36,733 bases of DNA from a virus, in IMG/VR virus record IMGVR_UViG_3300044997_000597, positions 1-36,733 of that record. One strand, 5' to 3'. Shown piece by piece: positions 6,497 through 12,908 of this stretch. The position numbers were made by a program, and so were the translations under genes. The notes under the pieces were generated by a model. The model worked only from the letters and a program-made list of their open reading frames with translations. It was not told the origin of the DNA and did not search any database. The number at the start of each line of letters is the position of its first letter. Positions within the stretch are counted from its first letter, which is position 1.

Positions 6497-7044
6497 TGAA
6501 TTTTACAGGTAAATTGCTAATAGCACCACCCAAAATTAAATCAGGATTTTGGTATAAGAGTGTAATTTTTATAACAGAAGATCATGAAAATGGAAGTATG
6601 GGACTCTTACTTAATAAAAGGAGTAGTATCTCTGTATCTGATTTCACAGATCAAGTAGGTGAGAGATTAAATATACCAGGTTCAATTTACATAGGTGGAC
6701 CGGTCAATATTAAGGCATTAACCATGTTACATAGTAATGATTGGGAATGCAATAATACCATGAAGATTAATAATATTTTAAGGCTTAGTAGTAGTGATGA
6801 CCTTTTACCAAGATTGAGTGAAGGTGATGCCCCTAAATATTTCAGATTATTCTTAGGATTATGTGGATGGAACCCATGTCAATTGCAAGAAGAATTCGAT
6901 GGAGCGCCACCAAGAGATCGTAATAGTAGTTGGTTAATAGCCAATGCCAATATTGATTTAGTTTTTCACCATGATTTAAAGGATCAATGGTTACAGTGTT
7001 TAGAAAAAAGTAGTAATGATTTTGTTCAATCAATTTTTGATTAA
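6496..7044 (+). CDS. YqgE/AlgH family protein (UPF0301)
   Basis: A 182-residue protein close to the normal YqgE/AlgH length (about 185). G-K-L-L-I-A-P-P at the N-terminus, F-W-Y-K-S-V-I-F-I-T-E-D-H-E-N-G-S-M-G-L-L-L-N-K (about 18-41), Y-I-G-G-P-V (about 65-70) and F-L-G-L-C-G-W-N-P-C-Q-L-Q-E-E (about 118-132) are the conserved blocks of the family. The bacterial protein is of poorly defined function; in Pseudomonas AlgH is linked to regulation of alginate and virulence. Its ATG overlaps the lysozyme stop (TAATG). A viral copy may retune a host regulatory process, but no mechanism is visible in the sequence. Confidence 0.8.
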   Translation: MNFTGKLLIAPPKIKSGFWYKSVIFITEDHENGSMGLLLNKRSSISVSDFTDQVGERLNIPGSIYIGGPVNIKALTMLHSNDWECNNTMKINNILRLSSSDDLLPRLSEGDAPKYFRLFLGLCGWNPCQLQEEFDGAPPRDRNSSWLIANANIDLVFHHDLKDQWLQCLEKSSNDFVQSIFD

Positions 7045-7055
7045 ACTTAGGAATG

Positions 7056-7568
7056 ATGGACACCCTAGTTCTTAATGCAGATGGTAATCCTTTAAGTTAT
7101 CTACCTCTTAGCACTATAAACTGGCAAGAGGCCATTAGATATATAGTATTGGATAAAGTTAGTGTAATTCAATGGCATGAGAATTGGATTGTGCGTAGTG
7201 TAAATTGGGAAACCTTTGTACCCAGTATTCTAATGCTAAAGGAATATACTAAGCCAAAACACTATGTAAGATTTAGTAAAAGTAATGTCTTCTTACGAGA
7301 TAATTATACTTGTCAATATTGTAACAAGCATCTTCAAAAGAAAGATTGCACGTTAGATCATGTAAAGCCAGTTAGCCAGGGTGGTCGAACCGTATTTGAG
7401 AACACTGTTACTGCATGCGTTCTTTGTAACGCTACCAAGGGTAGTTATGATAGGATGACACCAAAGATAAAACCGTATAAACCTGCTTACTTTGAATTGG
7501 TAAATAAGCGTAAAGTACTCCCATTCAATGTAAGGCAAAATTCTTGGCTGATATACATCAACTCTTAA
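7056..7568 (+). CDS. HNH endonuclease with paired CxxC zinc site
   Basis: A 170-residue protein. C-Q-Y-C (86-89) and C-V-L-C (121-124) form the structural zinc site. L-D-H-V-K-P (100-105) carries the catalytic DH pair, and N116 plus N-A-T-K-G complete the HNH fold. The N-terminal 80 residues are of the type seen in stand-alone HNH proteins of marine T4-like phages and cyanobacteria. AGGA at 7049-7052 serves the adjacent ATGs at 7053 and 7056; the start may be one codon earlier. It may act in DNA processing, packaging or homing. There is no intron around it, so homing is unproven. Confidence 0.8.
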   Translation: MDTLVLNADGNPLSYLPLSTINWQEAIRYIVLDKVSVIQWHENWIVRSVNWETFVPSILMLKEYTKPKHYVRFSKSNVFLRDNYTCQYCNKHLQKKDCTLDHVKPVSQGGRTVFENTVTACVLCNATKGSYDRMTPKIKPYKPAYFELVNKRKVLPFNVRQNSWLIYINS

Positions 7569-8416
7569 GAATACAATGGAATTTAACCGATCATTGTAAT
7601 TTTGATTGCGACTATTGTCCTAGCATATTAAAGTCAGGACATACTCTACTGCCTGATCCACAACTGTTCGCTAGGGGATTTGATCAAGTATATAACCATT
7701 TTGATAATTTTGAATTAAGTTTAATAGGTGGAGAACCTACATCATATGAAGGTTTGGATCTGTGTTTAACAAAGATTGGAAAAAAAGATTTTAATAAAAA
7801 GATTTGGCTTGAAACCAATGCCAGTAGAGAAAAGTCTTGGTGGGATAAATTTGGATTTGTTTTTGATAATGTCGTTATAAGTTATCATATTCATTTTTTA
7901 CCTGTAGAACATTTACTTTATGTTTTAGAAACTCTACAAAACAATAAAGTAAATTTTGTTATAAAATTACCAATTACTCCTGAGAATTGGGATGATGTAA
8001 TCAAAAATAAACATAGCTTAGAAGCTAAAGGTTTCCATCCTAAAATACAATTACTGTATCAAAATTTTACCAAGGGTAATAATAATTATTTGTCTTATAG
8101 CGAAGAACAAATAAAATTTTTTTATAAAGATAAAAACATTAGCGATGATCAAATACCAGAACAAATTGAATACAAAAAAATACATAGGTTAAATGTATAT
8201 CGTGGTAATATGTGCTGGGCTGGAGTAGATCAGTTTGTAATAGATAAGTATGGTCATATATATAGGGGTTGGTGTGAACAGGGAGGATCTCTAGGTAATA
8301 TATTTTATGACGAAATAACGTGGCCTAAGGATCCAATACTGTGTCAAAAATCTCTGTGTGCAAATGGCTTTGATTTATTAGCTCGTAAGAGTGTAAATAG
8401 TTGGGGAAGATTATGA
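7544..8416 (+). CDS. Radical SAM enzyme with C-terminal cysteine cluster
   Basis: A 290-residue protein. C18, C22 and C25 (L-T-D-H-C-N-F-D-C-D-Y-C) are the CxxxCxxC ligands of the 4Fe-4S cluster that binds SAM. L-I-G-G-E-P-T (about 61-67) is the SAM-contact GGE motif. The last 80 residues hold four cysteines in a SPASM-like arrangement (M-C-W-A-G, G-W-C-E-Q, L-C-Q-K-S-L-C-A). No ATG is available before the cluster; TTG 7544 with AAGG eight bases upstream is the best start and overlaps the HNH gene by 25 bases. SPASM enzymes usually modify peptides or proteins, but no precursor peptide is visible nearby. The C-terminal ten codons are duplicated after the next gene. Confidence 0.75.
   Translation: MADIHQLLRIQWNLTDHCNFDCDYCPSILKSGHTLLPDPQLFARGFDQVYNHFDNFELSLIGGEPTSYEGLDLCLTKIGKKDFNKKIWLETNASREKSWWDKFGFVFDNVVISYHIHFLPVEHLLYVLETLQNNKVNFVIKLPITPENWDDVIKNKHSLEAKGFHPKIQLLYQNFTKGNNNYLSYSEEQIKFFYKDKNISDDQIPEQIEYKKIHRLNVYRGNMCWAGVDQFVIDKYGHIYRGWCEQGGSLGNIFYDEITWPKDPILCQKSLCANGFDLLARKSVNSWGRL
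8385..8416 (+). repeat. 32-bp direct repeat, copy 1
   Basis: This stretch encodes the end of the radical SAM protein (R-K-S-V-N-S-W-G-R-L-stop). It recurs at 9309-9340 with a single mismatch (G to A). It is followed by ATG-AAA-TGA and then a 15-codon frame starting MKKNYF at 8418. That frame looks like a decayed copy of the DUF454 start (MKKYFW at 9337). Confidence 0.85.
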
Positions 8417-8469
8417 AATGAAAAAAAACTATTTTATTACCTTGAAAGTTAATGAATTAGAGTAGATTT

Positions 8470-9312
8470 ATGAGTAAGTTAGTAATTTTTGGTGACAGTT
8501 TTGCCACTAAAGGCCGATTTTTAGACAAAGATAAAATTGCAGTAGATTATCCAGTTTGGTACGAGTTAATGTCTAATAAACTTCAACAAAAGGTACTTCC
8601 TTTTGGATTACGGGGATCATCAATAGATTATTCTATTGAAATGTTATATAAATATATAAATTCTAATCTGTACAGCCAATCTGATACTATAATTTTTGTC
8701 AGCACTAGTATCTATAGAAATCCTATAATATACAGAGAAGTACCTCTAGAAATAGCATACCAATGGATTGAATTTTTAGAAGGCAGTATTTTTCAAAATA
8801 AGGAGAATAAAAGACTCCATCACTATGAAAAATATAGAGAATTTTATAAAACTCTTTTTAGATTTTTTAATTCTGATACCGCTCATCAAAAAAAAGTACA
8901 TGTTGCTCTCTTATTAAAATCATTACCAAATAGAACAATAATTTTATCGGCGTTTCAAGATGTTGATACAGCTCTTAAAACAGATCGTAGACACCTCTTA
9001 AATGATAACCCTAAATCCTTAGTAATAAATGCGTCTTTAAACGATATATCAACTGAAGAATATGAAAAAGGTGTTAATTTTCAAACATTTTATAGATTTT
9101 TTAATAGAGATCCTCGCCACGCACACTTATCAAAATCAAATAACATAGTCCTTGCGGATCAGTTATGTCAATGCTTACAGAATACCTCCGATAAGTATTT
9201 TGATAGAACTAAGTTTAAGAAGAACTTTATTAAGTTAGAGCTTAACGATAAGACAAAGAAAGTATTTGACGATGAACTATTGTCAATCTGGAAAAGTCAA
9301 TTTAATATGTAA
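8470..9312 (+). CDS. SGNH/GDSL-like hydrolase, apparently inserted
   Basis: A 280-residue protein. V-I-F-G-D-S-F-A (5-12) is the block I GDS nucleophile motif of SGNH hydrolases, and a D-P-R-H-A-H-L-S stretch in the last third fits the D-x-x-H catalytic pair. SGNH enzymes hydrolyse esters, often acetyl groups on sugars or peptidoglycan. Its flanks are the key oddity: a 32-bp direct repeat brackets it, and its TAA stop lies inside the second copy, so the gene seems to have entered between radical SAM and DUF454. The ribosome site is poor (GAG about 8 bases upstream). The substrate is unknown; surface glycan deacylation is a reasonable guess. Confidence 0.7.
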   Translation: MSKLVIFGDSFATKGRFLDKDKIAVDYPVWYELMSNKLQQKVLPFGLRGSSIDYSIEMLYKYINSNLYSQSDTIIFVSTSIYRNPIIYREVPLEIAYQWIEFLEGSIFQNKENKRLHHYEKYREFYKTLFRFFNSDTAHQKKVHVALLLKSLPNRTIILSAFQDVDTALKTDRRHLLNDNPKSLVINASLNDISTEEYEKGVNFQTFYRFFNRDPRHAHLSKSNNIVLADQLCQCLQNTSDKYFDRTKFKKNFIKLELNDKTKKVFDDELLSIWKSQFNM

Positions 9313-9340
9313 GAGTGTAAATAGTTGGGGAAAATTATGA
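9309..9340 (+). repeat. 32-bp direct repeat, copy 2
   Basis: Second copy of the 8385-8416 repeat, 31 of 32 identical. Read in the radical SAM frame it still encodes K-S-V-N-S-W-G-K-L-stop. It supplies the GGGG ribosome site and ATG of the DUF454 gene, and the TAA of the SGNH gene. Confidence 0.85.
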
Positions 9341-9756
9341 AAAAATATTTTTGGATGTGTTTTGGATTTATTAGCTTAGGCATGGCATATATAGGAGTCA
9401 TTACTCCAGGATTACCTTATAGTCCATTTGTAGTTTTCGCGGCCTATTGTTTTGCTAAATCCAGCCCACGCTTACATGCTTGGATAATGAATCATCGAAT
9501 ATTTGGTAAATTTCTAGCCAATTGGAACACAAAACGTGTATTTCCTCTAAAGCTGAAATTTTTTATGTTGGGCAGTATGACTTTAAGCCTTATACTTATG
9601 TATACAGGCGAAGTTCCTATGCGTGGCATTATATATACTGCCATTTTTATGTTTTGTGTTGCAATTTGGGCTTGGCGGTATCCAAGCACTGTAGAAGAAC
9701 ACGATCGTCGTATATTAGAGGGACGGAAAATTGGTTGGTTCAATAACAATTTCTAA
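9337..9756 (+). CDS. DUF454 (YbaN-type) inner-membrane protein
   Basis: A 139-residue protein. G-V-I-T-P-G-L-P-Y-S-P-F (about residues 20-31), C-F-A-K-S-S-P-R-L-H-A-W (about 39-50) and F-G-K-F-L-A-N-W are the conserved blocks of the YbaN/DUF454 family. Hydrophobic segments lie near the N-terminus, at about 26-42, and at about 75-112. The ATG at 9337 is preceded by GGGG; an in-frame TTG at 9325 is less likely. In cellular genomes this family is sometimes found near heme or iron genes, though its function is unknown. In the inferred ancestral order its ATG overlapped the radical SAM stop. Confidence 0.75.
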   Translation: MKKYFWMCFGFISLGMAYIGVITPGLPYSPFVVFAAYCFAKSSPRLHAWIMNHRIFGKFLANWNTKRVFPLKLKFFMLGSMTLSLILMYTGEVPMRGIIYTAIFMFCVAIWAWRYPSTVEEHDRRILEGRKIGWFNNNF

Positions 9757-9762
9757 TAAATA
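9755..9762 (+). promoter_or_regulatory. Late promoter octamer AATAAATA, leaderless spacing
   Basis: AATAAATA overlaps the end of the DUF454 gene and lies 4 bases before the ATG at 9767. No Shine-Dalgarno sequence is present. It matches the T4 late consensus except at the first base. Confidence 0.5.
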
Positions 9763-9766
9763 TGTT

Positions 9767-10198
9767 ATGAAAAAACTACTTTTAATAGTATTCTTGTTAC
9801 CATTAGTGACGTTGGCACAAAAAATGCCTAATGGAGTAATGTATGATACTACAATTTTACGTGTTACTGATGGCGACACTGTTATTATAAGTGCTAGGTT
9901 CTTACCAGCACCCCTAAAACCAGAACTCGCTGTACGGATATATGGAGTAGATACTCCAGAGAAGGGACATAGAGCACAATGCGACAGTGAAGATCAACGT
10001 GGACAGGCTGCCACTACATTTACAAAAAATGCAGTGACAAACACTCAAAAACCTAAAGTAATAATATATGGTTGGGATAAGTTTGGTGGCCGTGTACTAG
10101 GGGACTTGATTCTTAATGGTGTAAGTCTCCGTGCGGAATTAATAAAGAATGGCTATGCTCGTGAATATTATGGTGAGGCTAAACAGAGTTGGTGCTAA
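9767..10198 (+). CDS. Secreted thermonuclease (SNase family)
   Basis: A 143-residue protein. An N-terminal signal peptide (M-K-K-L-L-L-I-V-F-L-L-P-L-V-T-L-A) directs it to the periplasm or outside. The nuclease fold is marked by V-T-D-G-D-T-V (33-39), V-R-I-Y-G-V-D-T-P-E (56-65) and D-K-F-G-G-R (104-109). R57, D62, E65 and R109 correspond to R35, D40, E43 and R87 of staphylococcal nuclease, so the active site looks complete. It ends directly before the Dps-like gene. A secreted viral nuclease could digest periplasmic DNA for nucleotides or attack superinfecting genomes; both are inference. Confidence 0.8.
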   Translation: MKKLLLIVFLLPLVTLAQKMPNGVMYDTTILRVTDGDTVIISARFLPAPLKPELAVRIYGVDTPEKGHRAQCDSEDQRGQAATTFTKNAVTNTQKPKVIIYGWDKFGGRVLGDLILNGVSLRAELIKNGYAREYYGEAKQSWC

Positions 10199-10639
10199 AT
10201 GGAAGAACTACATAAAGCAGCCAAAGTAGCATTTAGTACTACATTTGCTTTTTATTTGAAAGCACATAATTTTCATTGGAACGTAGAAGGGTCAGATTTT
10301 TTAGAATATCACGATCTATTTGGTAAAATATATGAAGAAGTATATGGTGCAATAGATGATTTTGCAGAAAAAATACGTGCCTTAGGAACCTATGTACCTG
10401 GAAGTTTTAGTAGATTTAGTATGCTTGCAATATTAGAGGATGAAACTGATATATTACCTAAAGACCAAATGGTTGCCATGCTGTTAGAAGATAATGAAAA
10501 ACTAATCAAGTTATTGAAATTAGTTTTTCAAATAAGTGAAAGCCATAATGAATATGGCTTTAGTGATTTTATTGCTTCTAGAATTGATGCTCATAGCAAA
10601 CATCGTTGGATGCTACGATCAAGCCTTATATCCGATTAA
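10199..10639 (+). CDS. Dps-like ferritin (DNA-protecting iron storage protein)
   Basis: A 146-residue four-helix protein of Dps length. [10 protein letters not shown] (22-31) matches the Dps A-H-W-N helix motif, followed by H38 and [13 protein letters not shown] (51-63), giving H26, H38, D53 and E57 as ferroxidase-type ligands. The residue corresponding to D67 of E. coli Dps appears to be Gly, so one ligand differs. There is no long basic N-terminal tail, so DNA binding may be weak. The ATG follows the nuclease stop with no gap (TAAATG) and its end overlaps hemA, on the other strand, by 14 bases. It probably stores iron or consumes peroxide during infection. Confidence 0.75.
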   Translation: MEELHKAAKVAFSTTFAFYLKAHNFHWNVEGSDFLEYHDLFGKIYEEVYGAIDDFAEKIRALGTYVPGSFSRFSMLAILEDETDILPKDQMVAMLLEDNEKLIKLLKLVFQISESHNEYGFSDFIASRIDAHSKHRWMLRSSLISD

Positions 10640-11822
10640 AAACATCCTTTAAAGCTATAATTAATTTTTCCATCATACCATCATTGTGGAACGGAGTGGG
10701 GGCAAAACGTAATCTTTCTGTGCCTTCTGCTACCGTAGGGTAATTTATAGGTTGCACATAAATGTTATGATCTTCAAGTAGAGCATCACTCATAGCTTTA
10801 CAACGGACAGCATGTCCTACTAGCACAGGTACAATATGGGTACTAGTGTTCATCATTGGAAGGTTATTTTGTTTTAGTAATGTCTTTAGCCTATTTGCAC
10901 GCTCTTGATGCTTTTCTCTAAGTTCATTATGTTCTTTCAGGTACTTAACTGCACTCAACGCCCCTGCACAGGTAACTGGACTCATTGAAGTAGTAAAAAT
11001 AAAACCATGACTTACACTACGTATTGCATCAATTACTTCACTATCTGCAGCGATATATCCGCCCTGGACTCCATAAGCTTTACCTAAAGTACCATTTACT
11101 ATGTCTACACGATGTTGAAGTTTAAGTTCTTCCAATTTACCTGCACCACGCTCGCCATATAAGCCCACAGCGTGTACTTCATCAATATAGGTAACAGCCT
11201 CATATTTGTCAGCAAGGTCACATATTTCCTCCATAACACTACAAACCCCATCCATACTATATACGCTTTCAAATACTACACAAGGAGTTTCTCCAGCGTC
11301 TCTAATGGTTTTTAATATGCCCTCAAGATTTTCCATGTCATTGTGTTTGAATATGGTTTTTGGAGCTCTACTATGACTTATACCTATAATAAGACTATTA
11401 TGATTTTTGCTATCACTAACAAAGTGTATATTAGGTATAATTTTACTCAATGCGATAAGACTCCATTCATTAGCCACATAGGCACTTGTGAATAGTAATG
11501 CACGATCCTTACGATGTAAAAAGGCTAGTTCTGTTTCCAAAGCAACGTGATATGTACTGGTCCCGCCTATGTTTCTAGTACCACCTGATCCTGAACCAGT
11601 TTGATCTAGTGCAGTATGCATTGCGTCTATGACAACTTTGTGCTGACCCATTCCGAGGTAATCGTTAGAGCACCAGTTAACGATGTTCTTGATTGCGTAT
11701 GGACCGTACCAAATTGCGTTGGGGAAACAACCCTTTTCACGGACTATATTATTGAATACACGATATTTGCCTGAATTTTTTAAGTCGCCAATTAAGCGTC
11801 TGAAGTGGATTTTATCTATCAT
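10626..11822 (-). CDS. hemA: 5-aminolevulinate synthase (ALAS)
   Basis: A complete 398-residue PLP enzyme that condenses glycine and succinyl-CoA to 5-aminolevulinate, the first step of heme synthesis by the C4 route. [13 protein letters not shown] (76-88) is the ALAS-type glycine loop with the T-R-N succinyl-CoA determinants. D214-E-V-H-A-V-G holds the PLP-nitrogen Asp and His. G-T-L-G-K248-A-Y-G is the Schiff-base lysine, and I-N-Y-P-T-V with G-T-E-R-L-R-F (C-terminal part) is ALAS-specific rather than KBL- or AONS-like. A TATAAATA on its own strand ends 8 bases before the ATG, with no Shine-Dalgarno sequence. Its 3' end overlaps the Dps-like gene. No residue seems missing, so I expect an active enzyme. 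Confidence 0.93.
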   Translation of the reverse strand: MIDKIHFRRLIGDLKNSGKYRVFNNIVREKGCFPNAIWYGPYAIKNIVNWCSNDYLGMGQHKVVIDAMHTALDQTGSGSGGTRNIGGTSTYHVALETELAFLHRKDRALLFTSAYVANEWSLIALSKIIPNIHFVSDSKNHNSLIIGISHSRAPKTIFKHNDMENLEGILKTIRDAGETPCVVFESVYSMDGVCSVMEEICDLADKYEAVTYIDEVHAVGLYGERGAGKLEELKLQHRVDIVNGTLGKAYGVQGGYIAADSEVIDAIRSVSHGFIFTTSMSPVTCAGALSAVKYLKEHNELREKHQERANRLKTLLKQNNLPMMNTSTHIVPVLVGHAVRCKAMSDALLEDHNIYVQPINYPTVAEGTERLRFAPTPFHNDGMMEKLIIALKDVFNRI

Positions 11823-11830
11823 GATAGTAT

Positions 11831-11838
11831 TATTTATA
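11831..11838 (-). promoter_or_regulatory. Late promoter octamer TATAAATA for hemA
   Basis: A perfect T4 late consensus on the minus strand, 8 bases before the hemA ATG, which would give a leader of only a few bases. It directly abuts the plus-strand octamer at 11839-11846. Confidence 0.65.
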
Positions 11839-11846
11839 GATAAATA
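11839..11846 (+). promoter_or_regulatory. Late promoter octamer GATAAATA for the 11864 gene
   Basis: GATAAATA lies 17 bases before the ATG at 11864, with GGAG (11854-11857) placed as ribosome site in the short leader. Together with the abutting minus-strand octamer it forms a 16-bp near-palindrome. Confidence 0.65.
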
Positions 11847-11863
11847 TTCAAAATGGAGTTAGT

Positions 11864-12145
11864 ATGGACAAAAAACTAAGTTTATATGATGTAGATAGAA
11901 ATGCTAGATTTCAAACACTACCAACATCAACCACTAGCAGTCAAAGTGCAGTAATAGATGCTGATAAGATAGTTCTAATTACAAATGAAGCGCATTTTAT
12001 AGCATTTGGCGCTAATCCTGTAGCCACTACTTCAAGTTTTATTTTACCTGCTGGTTTTCCACTACAGGTTGCTTTTACTAAAGGTGATAAAGTCGCAGCA
12101 AGAACTTATAATAGTAATGGAAACTTAACTATACTGGCACAATGA
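11864..12145 (+). CDS. Small beta-rich protein, candidate virion component
   Basis: A 93-residue protein. The C-terminal two thirds read as alternating beta strands (I-V-L-I-T-N, H-F-I-A-F-G, S-S-F-I-L-P-A-G, K-V-A-A-R-T-Y, N-L-T-I-L-A) with an A-F-G-A-N-P-V-A-T-T turn. That pattern is common in small phage accessory structural proteins, and the protein at 33955-34287 is built similarly. It has a late promoter and a clear GGAG site. Its stop overlaps the next ATG (ATGA). No specific family recognised; a head decoration or tail accessory role is inference. Confidence 0.6.
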   Translation: MDKKLSLYDVDRNARFQTLPTSTTSSQSAVIDADKIVLITNEAHFIAFGANPVATTSSFILPAGFPLQVAFTKGDKVAARTYNSNGNLTILAQ

Positions 12146-12339
12146 CTACTTTTACTTTCTTAGACTTATTAGATGGAGGTGAAATGAAACGTCTATATAC
12201 CCCTTGTAGCTGTGATCATGAACATCATTGTGGTCAGAACTGTAAAAAATGTGGGTGTACTACTTGTAGCTGTCCAAATTGTCTAGCTCGTAAGGCAGGA
12301 ACCCATCCTGAACAACAGACTAGCAAAAGGTTTCTATGA
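12142..12339 (+). CDS. Cysteine/histidine-rich metallothionein-like small protein
   Basis: 65 residues from the ATG that overlaps the preceding stop (ATGA), or 51 residues from the ATG at 12184, which has a strong GGAGGT four bases upstream. Both starts are possible. The core C-S-C-D-H-E-H-H-C, then C-K-K-C-G-C-T-T-C-S-C-P-N-C, places nine cysteines and three histidines within 26 residues, with three CxC pairs. That density suits a metal-thiolate cluster (metallothionein) or two small zinc knuckles. Hydrophobic core residues are scarce, which favours metal-driven folding. It lies between the ALAS/Dps pair and a zinc metalloprotease. Metal identity and function are unknown. Confidence 0.65.
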   Translation: MTTFTFLDLLDGGEMKRLYTPCSCDHEHHCGQNCKKCGCTTCSCPNCLARKAGTHPEQQTSKRFL

Positions 12340-12908
12340 AATTTCAAGAACTTAAGGACAAGCCTGTAAAAGATAAGGGCATTAAAAATATTGTTGCTAA
12401 TTTTATGAAATTTGCTAGTAAATATATGGGACTCACGAACTCTCCTAAACTGAAACTAATAAACAATCCCGAACAGGCTAGCCAACTACGTAGTTTTGGT
12501 GGATATAGTGATGGTAGGATTCAAATTAATATTGCCAATAGGCATATAATGGATGTATTGCGTACACTGGCTCATGAGATGGTGCATTTTAAACAAGACA
12601 GTATGGGAGTTCTTGGTCCTGATAGTGGTACAGATGGTAGCAAACATGAAAATGAAGCCAATGCTAAGGCTGCCGTCATAATGCGTCTCTGGGGCAAGAT
12701 GAACCCAGACCTATTTAAGCATAGTGTTCTTATAGCTGAATCAACAACTAAGAAAATGATACATGATCTAGCAGATCGCAAAGGCATACCTTGGGATAAT
12801 GAGCCTAGTTTTTTAAAACTTACCAAACAGCTAACAGGTAAGGAGCATTTGGATGATCTAAATGCTGATCAATTACAAAAAGTATACGATTTTATCAAAA
12901 AATCATGA
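12336..12908 (+). CDS. Zinc metalloprotease (HExxH)
   Basis: A 190-residue protein. L-A-H-E-M-V-H-F (78-85) is the HExxH zinc and catalytic motif, and H-E-N-E-A-N-A about 20 residues later supplies a probable third ligand (E105 or E107), as in gluzincin-type peptidases. There is no signal peptide, so it acts in the cytoplasm or is packaged. The N-terminus M-K-F-Q-E-L resembles the targeting-like starts seen at 5215, 5508, 17128 and 17706. It starts inside the previous stop (ATGA) and ends the same way on the next gene. The substrate is unknown; head maturation or host-protein cleavage are both possible. Confidence 0.75.
   Translation: MKFQELKDKPVKDKGIKNIVANFMKFASKYMGLTNSPKLKLINNPEQASQLRSFGGYSDGRIQINIANRHIMDVLRTLAHEMVHFKQDSMGVLGPDSGTDGSKHENEANAKAAVIMRLWGKMNPDLFKHSVLIAESTTKKMIHDLADRKGIPWDNEPSFLKLTKQLTGKEHLDDLNADQLQKVYDFIKKS

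Noticed and set aside
7056-8416. HNH gene as part of an intron or intein
   Set aside because: No split gene, intein motifs or group I core seen around it.
10626-11822. Glycine C-acetyltransferase (KBL) or 8-amino-7-oxononanoate synthase as identity
   Set aside because: T-R-N-I-G-G-T and I-N-Y-P-T-V with G-T-E-R-L-R-F are ALAS-type signatures.
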